Shown here: positions 1-5,496 of the stretch, piece by piece
Numbering within the stretch: the stretch's first letter is position 1
Layout: each line of letters begins with the position of its first letter
Notes under the pieces: generated by a model
Seen by the model: the letters and a program-made list of their open reading frames with translations, nothing else
Told to the model about the DNA's origin: nothing
Database searches by the model: none
Position numbers and translations under genes: made by a program
DNA from: a virus
Direction: 5' to 3' (one strand)
Virus record (IMG/VR): IMGVR_UViG_3300049893_002755
Location: 1 to 47,267 of that record
DNA length: 47,267 nt

Positions 1-153
1 CGCGATACCGGAGCCGCGCACTTTCGCATAGTCAACGTCGCCGAGGGCCTGCTGATTGCCTTGGCGGCCTCGGTAGGCAAGCGCGAACGCATTGTAACCA
101 AGGTAAAACGTACAAAAACGGTGATGGAGGGAGGGGACGAGTCACCGTTTTAG
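1..153 (+). CDS. RuvC-like nuclease, C-terminal end (redundant copy)
   Basis: This is the last 50 codons of the gene that is complete at 46571-47221, repeated because the contig ends overlap. It is in frame from base 1 and ends at TAG 151-153. It contains the C-terminal helix around VNVAEGLLIALAA. It is not a separate gene. Confidence 0.9.
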   Translation, partial: RDTGAAHFRIVNVAEGLLIALAASVGKRERIVTKVKRTKTVMEGGDESPF

Positions 154-156
154 GGG

Positions 157-185
157 TTGACACTCGCGGGATGGGTGGCTATATT
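157..185 (+). promoter_or_regulatory. Sigma70-type promoter after the RuvC-like gene
   Basis: TTGACA (157-162), a 17-bp spacer and TATATT (180-185), preceded by GGGG. Repeated at 47225-47253. The match is close to consensus and starts 3 bases after the nuclease stop. No plausible plus-strand protein gene follows; transcription would start near 192 and meet a hairpin at 225-244. Confidence 0.75.
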
Positions 186-191
186 GAACAG

Positions 192-254
192 ATACGACCC
201 TCACGAGTCGGATGGATGGCGGAAGGCCCTGTTGGCGCGGGGCCGTATTCTTTT
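192..254 (+). ncRNA. Candidate short RNA with terminator hairpin
   Basis: Transcription from the strong promoter at 157-185 would start near 192. A 5-bp GC stem, GGCCC (225-229) with GGGCC (240-244), is followed by GTATTCTTTT, a weak intrinsic terminator. The product would be about 60 nt. A convergent minus-strand gene ends at 253, so the RNA could also just block read-through or be antisense to that gene's 3' end. Inference from promoter plus hairpin only. Confidence 0.35.
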
Positions 255-621
255 AAAACGGCAGCTTCTTCTTACCGTTTGCCGCTACGTACGCGGCGTA
301 AGCACGGAAACCATCGGCTGAACTCGGATACGCCTTCTCCAAAGCAGCTAAATGTGACTCTGGAAGGCGAAACGTTGTTTGTACCGTATCCTTCGGTGGA
401 TGCCACCGAGGGCGGGCGCGGTAAACAACCCCGCTGAACTCACGTTTACATGTTTGTGACGCCTGTGCTGCCCATTTGAGCAGCACATCATCGGAAACAT
501 CCGATGGAAACGATGTTTCTGCTAATAGATGGCCCTTGGCTGGGCCTTTGGTCGTTTGAAGCTGCACAACGCAGCTTTCCCCGTGGGGATACTGCACATG
601 CAGGTGGGAAAAACCTGGCAT
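253..621 (-). CDS. Hypothetical protein, 122 aa
   Basis: Start ATG follows AAGGAGG with a short spacer on the minus strand, a strong ribosome site. The product is soluble, with no recognisable domain, and ends in a lysine-rich tail (GKKKLPF). It is the second gene of a two-gene minus operon with 667-1104, separated by 45 bases that hold a UUCG hairpin. I do not recognise the family. Confidence 0.75.
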   Translation of the reverse strand: MPGFSHLHVQYPHGESCVVQLQTTKGPAKGHLLAETSFPSDVSDDVLLKWAAQASQTCKREFSGVVYRARPRWHPPKDTVQTTFRLPESHLAALEKAYPSSADGFRAYAAYVAANGKKKLPF

Positions 622-646
622 TATACCTCCTTGTCTGCGGCTTCTA

Positions 647-662
647 ACGCCCCGAAGGGCGT
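647..662 (-). other. UUCG tetraloop hairpin between two minus genes
   Basis: On the minus strand ACGCCC-TTCG-GGGCGT forms a perfect 6-bp stem closed by the stable C(UUCG)G tetraloop. It lies just after the stop of the 667 gene and before the ribosome site of the 253 gene. There is no T-run, so mRNA protection or processing is likelier than termination. Confidence 0.6.
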
Positions 663-666
663 GTGA

Positions 667-1104
667 TCAGGCTTGTTTCAGCCGAGTAACCGCCTTTACC
701 TGTCCATTCTCACGAATTGTTCCATCCTTGGGGCCGGTCCCCAAGACGAAAGTTCGCGCTAAAGCCGGATGGTTCAGTTGACGCATAGCAGCGCTAACTA
801 CGCTGGAAACAACCAGCAATTCGTCTCCATCGGGGATTCCTGTAATTGTTTCGGGTACCTCCGCCCCGAATAAGGGAATTACGGGAAGGGGTTGCCCGAA
901 CCTATGCCGTTCGTTGGTAGGGACAATCCCACCAATGCGATGGCACTCACCATAATGAACCTCTGCCCTCCCGGAGGAGGGAATGATCACGTCCTCATCG
1001 CCACAACGTAATGTGATGGGATGGGGAGTGAGGTTCCTCAGCCCCCATCCCTCAAATTGGTTGTCAGTGGATTTGATGTTCGTGGTGATGGTAGTGGTAG
1101 ACAT
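667..1104 (-). CDS. Hypothetical protein, 145 aa
   Basis: The chosen start (MSTTTITT...) follows GAAGGAG with a 6-base spacer; an in-frame ATG 21 codons upstream lacks a ribosome site. The body contains GWGLRNLTPHPITL, IPSSGRAEVHY and VSSVVSAAMRQL, a compact beta-rich pattern seen in small uncharacterised phage proteins. First gene of the minus operon driven by the promoter at 1153-1181. Function unknown. Confidence 0.75.
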   Translation of the reverse strand: MSTTTITTNIKSTDNQFEGWGLRNLTPHPITLRCGDEDVIIPSSGRAEVHYGECHRIGGIVPTNERHRFGQPLPVIPLFGAEVPETITGIPDGDELLVVSSVVSAAMRQLNHPALARTFVLGTGPKDGTIRENGQVKAVTRLKQA

Positions 1105-1152
1105 TTTATTCTCCTTCAAGAGCTGCTTGATTGCGTCGCTCTTGATGTTCTG

Positions 1153-1181
1153 AATATACGGCACCAATCGAATACAGTCAA
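1153..1181 (-). promoter_or_regulatory. Minus-strand dyad-class early promoter
   Basis: Read on the minus strand: TTGACT (1181-1176), 17 bp, TATATT (1158-1153). It drives 667-1104 and 253-621. An upstream dyad at 1196-1221 (TATTTTTATC-N6-GATAAATAC on the plus strand) matches the one at other early promoters but sits 11 bp, about one helical turn, further from the -35 box. Confidence 0.75.
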
Positions 1182-1195
1182 CCGATTTCTCAAAC

Positions 1196-1221
1196 TATTT
1201 TTATCTTTCTTGATAAATACG
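1196..1221. promoter_or_regulatory. Dyad regulatory site TTTTTATC-N6-GATAAATA
   Basis: Half-sites at 1196-1205 and 1212-1220 are separated by 6 bp. The site lies between the divergent promoters at 1153-1181 (minus) and 1247-1275 (plus), so one protein could control both. Related sites lie at 6988-7013, 37747-37772, 38195-38220 and 41459-41484. Confidence 0.6.
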
Positions 1222-1246
1222 TTCCAACCTCGGTAAAAAAATATCA

Positions 1247-1275
1247 TTGACGGTAAACGAGAAACCGTATAGAAT
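1247..1275 (+). promoter_or_regulatory. Promoter of the primase-polymerase gene (leaderless)
   Basis: TTGACG (1247-1252), 17 bp, TAGAAT (1270-1275). The start codon at 1282 follows the -10 box by 6 bases, so transcription should begin at or next to the ATG. The upstream bases GTAAAAAAATATCA resemble one arm of the shared dyad. Confidence 0.7.
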
Positions 1276-1281
1276 AGAGGT

Positions 1282-2127
1282 ATGTCGAGCGGTAGAAACC
1301 GAGATTGGGCGCTTTGGTACGCGGGAAATGGGTTCCGTGTGCTGCCATGCTCATTGGATAAAAGCCCGTTATTGACGAATGGGTGTACGGGGGCATCTGC
1401 CGACCCCAGGGCGATCCGGGGGTGGTGGCGGAAGTGGCCGTCAGCGTCTATCGGTCTGGCTACGGGATCTGCAAATGGGTTTTCCTGGTTCGTGGTGGAT
1501 TTTGACACCGAATCAAAGAAGCCCGTTGACCTCGTGGGGATGGATGCGGTCAAGCAATTTGCACGGTACATCGTACCAACCTGGGGAACACGCACCGGTT
1601 CAGGAGGTACGCACCTGTGGTACCTCGCACCTGCGGATAGGTGCCCACGAAACAAGCAATATCTAAAAGTGGACGGTAAATCCTGCTCGATTGACGTACG
1701 CGGCGAAGGTGGCTATATCGTAGCACCCCCTTCGGATCACGAGTCGGGTACCCCGTACCGGTGGGCACGAGAATCGCGCTATACGTGCCCTACAATGGCA
1801 ATGGCGAGTGATGACATGCTAAACCTCGTATGCTGGGTAGAACCCGTGCTGGTGAGCCAACCAGGGCCGCTACCAGCGATTTATGGCGATGGGGATCGCG
1901 TTGCACGCGCGGCGGAGTATTGGGCGCGCGAGCTGGCGATGGCTGGAAAGGGCAACCGCCACAATACGCTGTTTAGAGCGTGTTTATTTTTCGGTAACCG
2001 AAAGCATGAGTTTTCCATGGCCCAGGTCAGATCCCTGCTGCTTCCCATGTGGGCATCAGTAGCGCCCGATGATCCTGGCTATTTTGAGCGCGCCCTGCGG
2101 GATGGCTGGGCAAAGGCGAGAGGATAA
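1282..2127 (+). CDS. PrimPol-type bifunctional primase-polymerase, N-terminal domain family
   Basis: 281 aa. It carries the archaeo-eukaryotic primase (AEP/PrimPol) signatures: the acidic metal-binding motif in FSWFVVDFDTES (about residues 68-79), GGTHLWY (about 108-114) in place of the sxH motif, and SIDVRGEGGYIVAPPS (about 136-151). It probably primes, and may extend, phage DNA. No helicase domain is fused; ATPases are encoded at 5493 and 7895. The gene appears leaderless and overlaps no upstream gene. Family known; role in this phage inferred. Confidence 0.9.
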   Translation: MSSGRNRDWALWYAGNGFRVLPCSLDKSPLLTNGCTGASADPRAIRGWWRKWPSASIGLATGSANGFSWFVVDFDTESKKPVDLVGMDAVKQFARYIVPTWGTRTGSGGTHLWYLAPADRCPRNKQYLKVDGKSCSIDVRGEGGYIVAPPSDHESGTPYRWARESRYTCPTMAMASDDMLNLVCWVEPVLVSQPGPLPAIYGDGDRVARAAEYWARELAMAGKGNRHNTLFRACLFFGNRKHEFSMAQVRSLLLPMWASVAPDDPGYFERALRDGWAKARG

Positions 2128-2128
2128 A

Positions 2129-2479
2129 ATGAACTTAGAAAGGAGATCGTTAGATGAGTTGGCACTTTTTGCAGGAGCAGGCGGGTCAGGCGAATCGCAA
2201 ATCTCCAAGATTGAGGACCGTAGCGAAATACCCAACTCCGAAAAAGGGCCACATGTGCGGGGGAAGTGGGAATTTTGCGCAGATAAAAAGATTGGAGAGC
2301 GACGGAGAGATCACGAATCAAGAGGCGATTGCAATGGGCAGTGGTGGGGATCTGAATCCGGATTGGGTCGAGTGGCTGATGGGGTGGCCCATAGGTTGGA
2401 CCGACTTGCAGCAATTGGAAATGGACAGGTTCCAAGCGTGGTTAGACTCGCATGGGAAGAGTTGATGAGGATTCAATGA
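2129..2479 (+). pseudogene. C5-cytosine methyltransferase remnant, frame A
   Basis: ATG at 2129 sits 1 base after the primase stop. Reading frame A begins with motif I of C5-methyltransferases (LDELALFAGAGG) and ends with a canonical motif X region (GRVADGVAHRLDRL then AAIGNGQVP). The catalytic PCQ loop, the ENV motif and the target-recognition region are all missing, and the middle is out of register. At 116 aa against about 300-450 for the family it cannot be an active enzyme. It overlaps the frame-B gene at 2154-2465 along nearly its whole length. Confidence 0.6.
2154..2465 (+). CDS. Stand-alone C-terminal region of phage C5-methyltransferase, frame B
   Basis: 103 aa, start ATG after AAAGGAG with an 8-base spacer. 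Residues about 29-103 resemble the C-terminal part common in phage C5-methyltransferases: YPTPKKGHMCGGSGNF, then LNPDWVEWLMGWPIGWTDL and MDRFQAWLDSHGK. It lacks every catalytic motif. Either it is translated as a small leftover domain or the locus is decaying. The same DNA in frame A also encodes methyltransferase motifs; see findings. Confidence 0.6.
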   Translation: MSWHFLQEQAGQANRKSPRLRTVAKYPTPKKGHMCGGSGNFAQIKRLESDGEITNQEAIAMGSGGDLNPDWVEWLMGWPIGWTDLQQLEMDRFQAWLDSHGKS

Positions 2480-2664
2480 AATATAAAGATTATCCAGTGG
2501 GAACCACGCTTTATCGCGACGGCCAGGCAATGGTTCGCCGCTACTCGGAGGGCTGGCGGTACCTGTTTTCAGATGGTACGCCGGGAAGAACGCTTGGTTC
2601 AACCGAGGTTTATTCGTTGGATAGCCATCCGTACACGGTGGTTTATCCGAAGGATGGTAAATAA
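2476..2664 (+). CDS. Hypothetical protein, 62 aa
   Basis: Start at MKYKDYPVG follows GATGAGG with a short spacer and lies inside the last codons of the methyltransferase remnant. The product is small, aromatic and basic (RRYSEGWRYLF), perhaps beta-rich. Its stop overlaps the next start (TAATG at 2662-2666), indicating translational coupling. Family not recognised. Confidence 0.7.
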   Translation: MKYKDYPVGTTLYRDGQAMVRRYSEGWRYLFSDGTPGRTLGSTEVYSLDSHPYTVVYPKDGK

Positions 2665-3041
2665 TGGACGTTGTAGTTACCGTACCCAAAAATCTGTGGT
2701 TCGACTGGATCGACGAGGGCGATGCCGCAGGAACGCCTGAAACAGGCGAAGAATGGGGCTTCTACCTCTCGAACTATGGCCCAAGGCCCAACATAAAGCC
2801 GGGTGATCGTGTTTATATCGTCGCTTTTGGCCGTTTGCGTGGATATGCGCCGTTGACCCGGCTCAATCTCGATCCGCTTTGTCTGTGTCGTCGTGGTGGT
2901 GCCGTAGCTGTGACGATTGACGAGGAAATACGCGGGTTTCAGGGCTGGCGGTATCGGTGGTGGGATCGGGGGTTAGAGGTGCCTTTCCCTGATTGGCGGC
3001 AGGTGAAACGGAAAGTAAAGGAACAAGGGAGGCTATTTTGA
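2664..3041 (+). CDS. Hypothetical PUA/ASCH-like protein, 125 aa
   Basis: The core GDRVYIVAFGRLRGYAPLTRL (about residues 48-68) looks like the strand-rich part of PUA/ASCH-type folds, but no diagnostic motif confirms this. Conserved tryptophans occur near both ends. The protein ends in KEQGRLF, whose codons also form the GGGAGG ribosome site and TTGA start/stop overlap for the downstream methyltransferase. It belongs to the 2476-3916 coupled cluster, so a link to DNA modification is plausible but unproven. Confidence 0.7.
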   Translation: MDVVVTVPKNLWFDWIDEGDAAGTPETGEEWGFYLSNYGPRPNIKPGDRVYIVAFGRLRGYAPLTRLNLDPLCLCRRGGAVAVTIDEEIRGFQGWRYRWWDRGLEVPFPDWRQVKRKVKEQGRLF

Positions 3042-3916
3042 TAACAGGCGAAAACTGGACGTTGTACCAAGCAGACTACCGGGAAACCCTGCGCATCGTA
3101 GCCGAGCAAGGTGGGTGCGATTTGGTTGCAACATCTCCACCCTATTGCGATTGCCGGACATATGGTGCCGGTGTGTCGTGGGGTGACGCCGACTATGCAG
3201 CTCTCGGAGACGCCGTATTCTCAGCATTGAAGCCCGGTGGTCATGCGCTGATCAACGTCGATGCACCGGTACGCGAGTGGCGCAAAGGGTTTGGTACGGA
3301 AAGGGGATTCCACCCATGGAAAATGATGATTGATTGGGCGGAAAGGGTAGGATTCAGGGTACCGGATAGGTTGGCGTTTGGGCGCCAAGGACTACCCGGT
3401 GCGTATGGTGGGCGGTTCCGCAATGATTGGGAGCCGCTGCTATGGTTTCAAAAGCCGGGTGAAGGCGGATATTTTGATGCAAGCTCTTTGGCTATACCTG
3501 CCAAGTGGGGGCGTGCGGTGGGCACAAAAACCATTCATGGCGTTAATGCCGACGGCTCCAGACCAACTAAGGGCTATTCAGGGTATAATGCTGAAAATAA
3601 CCTGAAGGCTCGTGGAACGCTTTGGGAGTATGGAGCGACGGGTGGGAGCCACTCAGGAGCCGACGACATAGAAGCAACCGACCATCCCGCACGATGGCCA
3701 TTCAAATTAGCCGAAGACATCATCCTCTGCTTTTGCCCCAAAGGCGGCCTTGTATGCGATCCATTCTGCGGAGCGGGAACAACGGGCGCGGCGGCTATTG
3801 CGCATGATCGTCGGTTCGTGGGTGGCGACTTGTACGCCAGGAACGACGGCAAAACCTGGGCAGAGATAGCAGCGGGGATATTGACGGAACGACAAAGGCA
3901 ATTGAGGTTATTCTAA
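3038..3916 (+). CDS. DNA amino-methyltransferase (N6-adenine or N4-cytosine), beta-type order
   Basis: 292 aa from a TTG start at 3038 that overlaps the preceding stop and follows GGGAGG. Motif IV TSPPY is at about residues 33-37 and the AdoMet-binding motif I DPFCGAGTTGAAA is near the C-terminus (about 246-258), the permuted beta-class order. The central region varies, as expected for target recognition. It probably methylates phage DNA against host restriction. It ends in QLRLF. A truncated, diverged copy of its first 95 residues occurs at 5200-5496. Confidence 0.9.
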   Translation: MITGENWTLYQADYRETLRIVAEQGGCDLVATSPPYCDCRTYGAGVSWGDADYAALGDAVFSALKPGGHALINVDAPVREWRKGFGTERGFHPWKMMIDWAERVGFRVPDRLAFGRQGLPGAYGGRFRNDWEPLLWFQKPGEGGYFDASSLAIPAKWGRAVGTKTIHGVNADGSRPTKGYSGYNAENNLKARGTLWEYGATGGSHSGADDIEATDHPARWPFKLAEDIILCFCPKGGLVCDPFCGAGTTGAAAIAHDRRFVGGDLYARNDGKTWAEIAAGILTERQRQLRLF

Positions 3917-3937
3917 TGATTCCACAGATAGCGTTCC

Positions 3938-3965
3938 CTTGAACACAACCTCAACCGCGTTCAAG
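3938..3965 (+). terminator. Possible weak terminator after the methyltransferase
   Basis: CTTGAAC (3938-3944) and GTTCAAG (3959-3965) form a 7-bp stem with a 14-base loop, followed by TGATTTTG. It lies between the methyltransferase stop and the repressor promoter at 3983. The stem is AT-rich and the T-run short, so termination would be partial. Confidence 0.35.
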
Positions 3966-3982
3966 TGATTTTGCGGAAGGGG

Positions 3983-4013
3983 TTGACAGGTATACCTAAC
4001 GCGAGGTATACCT
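3983..4013 (+). promoter_or_regulatory. Autoregulated promoter with two AGGTATACCT operators
   Basis: TTGACA (3983-3988) is followed 18 bp later by TATACC (4007-4012). Two identical 10-bp palindromes AGGTATACCT lie at 3988-3997 and 4004-4013, 16 bp apart, covering the spacer and -10 box. This is the expected layout for a dimeric ribbon-helix-helix repressor shutting off its own gene, which begins at 4019. Confidence 0.8.
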
Positions 4014-4018
4014 ACACC

Positions 4019-4168
4019 ATGGAACCAAGGACAACCAGATTGACCATTGTGCTGCCTGCTGAGGAAAGGCGGGCCATTCGTGCCGCAGCAAAGGGGTCTG
4101 GAAAAACAGTCTCGACATATTTGCTGGAACTGATCCGTCAGGCACGGGCGATTGAATGTACCCGGTAG
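4019..4168 (+). CDS. Arc-type ribbon-helix-helix repressor, 49 aa
   Basis: The short beta strand RLTIVLPAEE, then two helices (ERRAIRAAAKGSG and TVSTYLLELIRQA), is the classic Arc/MetJ fold. ATG 4019 lies 6 bases after the -10 box with no ribosome site, so the mRNA is probably leaderless; an earlier in-frame start would lie upstream of the promoter. The twin palindromes in its promoter make autorepression very likely. Other targets were not seen in this window. Confidence 0.85.
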   Translation: MEPRTTRLTIVLPAEERRAIRAAAKGSGKTVSTYLLELIRQARAIECTR

Positions 4169-4761
4169 GGTGGCTCCCCATGGATGCGGCATGGTGGTCA
4201 ACCATATCCGCCAGCCTGTCACAACCGTGGCCAAGGGAGGCGGTTTTGATGGATTTGCGTTGGTGGTCAGATCAGGAACGAACCACCAATGGGCAGATTA
4301 GGAGGCCGGGGAGGCCGTCTCTGGCTATTAGATGGGGTTGGACCGATAGGCAGGCCCGTTCCATCATGGCGGATACTGCGGCGTGGTCTGATCCAAAACT
4401 CTTGACACGTCAGAGCGAGCGTCCAGCCGATGTCCAGCGAGCGTCCAGCGAGCGTCCAGCCGATGTCCAGCGAGCGTCCAACGAGCGTCCAGCCACGTCT
4501 ACAACGAACGCCGAAAATATCAAAGAAATGTCCAGCGAGCGTCCAGCGAGCGTCCAGCGAGCGTCCAGCGACTCTCTGACAGATGGCATTGAAGGCAGCG
4601 AAAAAAGCCCCTCACATACACATACACATACACAGATCACAGACACCTTTAATGCTCCCCCTACCCCCTCACTGGGGGAGAAAGAGCTTGACTTTGCTAC
4701 GCTCTTCTTTTCAATCCCCACTCACGCAGACCTGATCCGACGGATGTCAACATCTGCTTGA
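4156..4761 (+). CDS. HTH replication-initiator-like protein with internal DNA repeats
   Basis: Up to 201 aa; an in-frame ATG at 4180 is an alternative start, and neither has a good ribosome site. The N-terminal half (LRWWSDQER, GRPSLAIRWGWTDRQARSIM) resembles the winged-helix part of phage replication or primosomal proteins. Residues about 87-140 are low complexity with recurring SERPADVQRAS units, encoded by tandem GTCCAGC repeats. A Thr/His stretch (HTHTHTQ) follows. By analogy to lambda O, the gene may encode an initiator and hold an origin. Function inferred. Confidence 0.65.
   Translation: MYPVGWLPMDAAWWSTISASLSQPWPREAVLMDLRWWSDQERTTNGQIRRPGRPSLAIRWGWTDRQARSIMADTAAWSDPKLLTRQSERPADVQRASSERPADVQRASNERPATSTTNAENIKEMSSERPASVQRASSDSLTDGIEGSEKSPSHTHTHTQITDTFNAPPTPSLGEKELDFATLFFSIPTHADLIRRMSTSA
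4421..4569 (+). repeat. GTCCAGC repeat array inside the HTH gene
   Basis: Ten exact GTCCAGC heptamers plus one variant (GTCCAAC), mostly spaced 9 or 13 bp apart (GCGTCCAGCGA units), in two blocks around a unique 30-40 bp stretch. They encode the ERPAxVQRAS repeats. Iteron-like spacing suggests protein binding, or alternatively recombinational expansion. Confidence 0.75.
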
Positions 4762-4819
4762 CACCGAGGCGATTCACATGATGCGCGCGTATATCCGGCA
4801 TTTTCACGAGAATATTCTA

Positions 4820-5203
4820 ATGCACCCAATTTATAAAGAAATAGGCGGAAAAATCCGCACAATGCGGAAAAAGCGAAGGTTGACGCAAACCCACCTTGCA
4901 GAAAAGCTTGGTATTGCAAGGGTAAGCCTGACCAACTGGGAAGCTGGAAGATCGGGAATTCCGCTGTCAGCCGTTGTAGACATCGCCGAAATCCTGGATG
5001 TGCAGGATTATCGCGTGTTTCTACCTGGTGAGCCAATGCGTGAAGGATTGAGCGAGGTTGAATCTCTGAAACTCACGATAGCCGAGGCGATCCAGCATTT
5101 GAGTGGGTCAGAGTCGCTACAGAAAACCGACCGTACAATCAGGCTATTGCAAGAGGCTGTGCCGGATTGGAGGGAGATACTGAATGGGAAGACATTATGC
5201 TAA
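4820..5203 (+). CDS. XRE-family HTH regulator, 127 aa
   Basis: The start at MHPIYKEIG is preferred because the domain begins directly afterwards; a longer form from 4778 is possible, and neither start has a strong ribosome site. The HTH_3 domain spans IRTMRKKRRLTQTHLAEKLG and ARVSLTNWEAGRSGIP (about residues 12-50). The C-terminal half is helical (SLKLTIAEAIQHL). It probably binds DNA as a dimer. It overlaps the truncated methyltransferase by 4 bases. Target unknown; it is a candidate for one of the operators noted here. Confidence 0.8.
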   Translation: MHPIYKEIGGKIRTMRKKRRLTQTHLAEKLGIARVSLTNWEAGRSGIPLSAVVDIAEILDVQDYRVFLPGEPMREGLSEVESLKLTIAEAIQHLSGSESLQKTDRTIRLLQEAVPDWREILNGKTLC

Positions 5204-5496
5204 CCGGCGAAAACTGGACGTTGTACCAAGCAGACTACCGGGAAACCCTGCGCTTGGTATCGGAGCAGGGCGGGTGTGATTTGGTTGCAACATCTCCGCC
5301 CTATTGTGATTGCCGGACATACGGGGCAGGTGTAAACTGGGATATGGCGGATTATTCAGCGTTGGGCGATGCGATATTTGCCGCGTTGAAGCCGGGTGGC
5401 CATGCGCTGATCAACGTTGATGCGCCGGTGCGTGAATGGCGCAAGGGGTTTGGAACGGAAAGAGGCTTTCATCCTTGGAGGATGAAATTGCCATGA
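5200..5496 (+). pseudogene. Truncated duplicate of the DNA methyltransferase N-terminus, 98 aa
   Basis: Nearly collinear with residues 1-95 of the 3038-3916 enzyme, including TSPPY and APVREWRKGFGTERGF, but it stops after HPW and lacks motif I, so it cannot bind AdoMet in the normal way. The first ~48 bases match the intact copy exactly and the rest is clearly diverged, which points to a related gene brought in by recombination rather than a recent duplication. The ATGA at its end couples it to the helicase, so it may survive only as a translational leader. Confidence 0.8.

Larger units (their letters stand above)
1..199. repeat. Terminal direct repeat, left copy
   Basis: Bases 1-199 match 47069-47267 with one mismatch: A at 128 against G at 47196. 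This is what a circular or circularly permuted phage genome gives when assembled as a linear contig. The mismatch changes one codon of the nuclease gene (Glu GAG against Gly GGG), so it is either real strain variation or an assembly error at the contig end. Confidence 0.95.

Noticed and set aside
171-437. Plus-strand open frame of 88 codons
   Set aside because: It begins inside the promoter spacer, has no ribosome site, and lies opposite the well-supported minus gene 253-621.
4608-4640. CA-rich microsatellite as functional site
   Set aside because: Simple repeat inside the low-complexity linker of the 4156 gene (HTHTHTQ); no further evidence of function.
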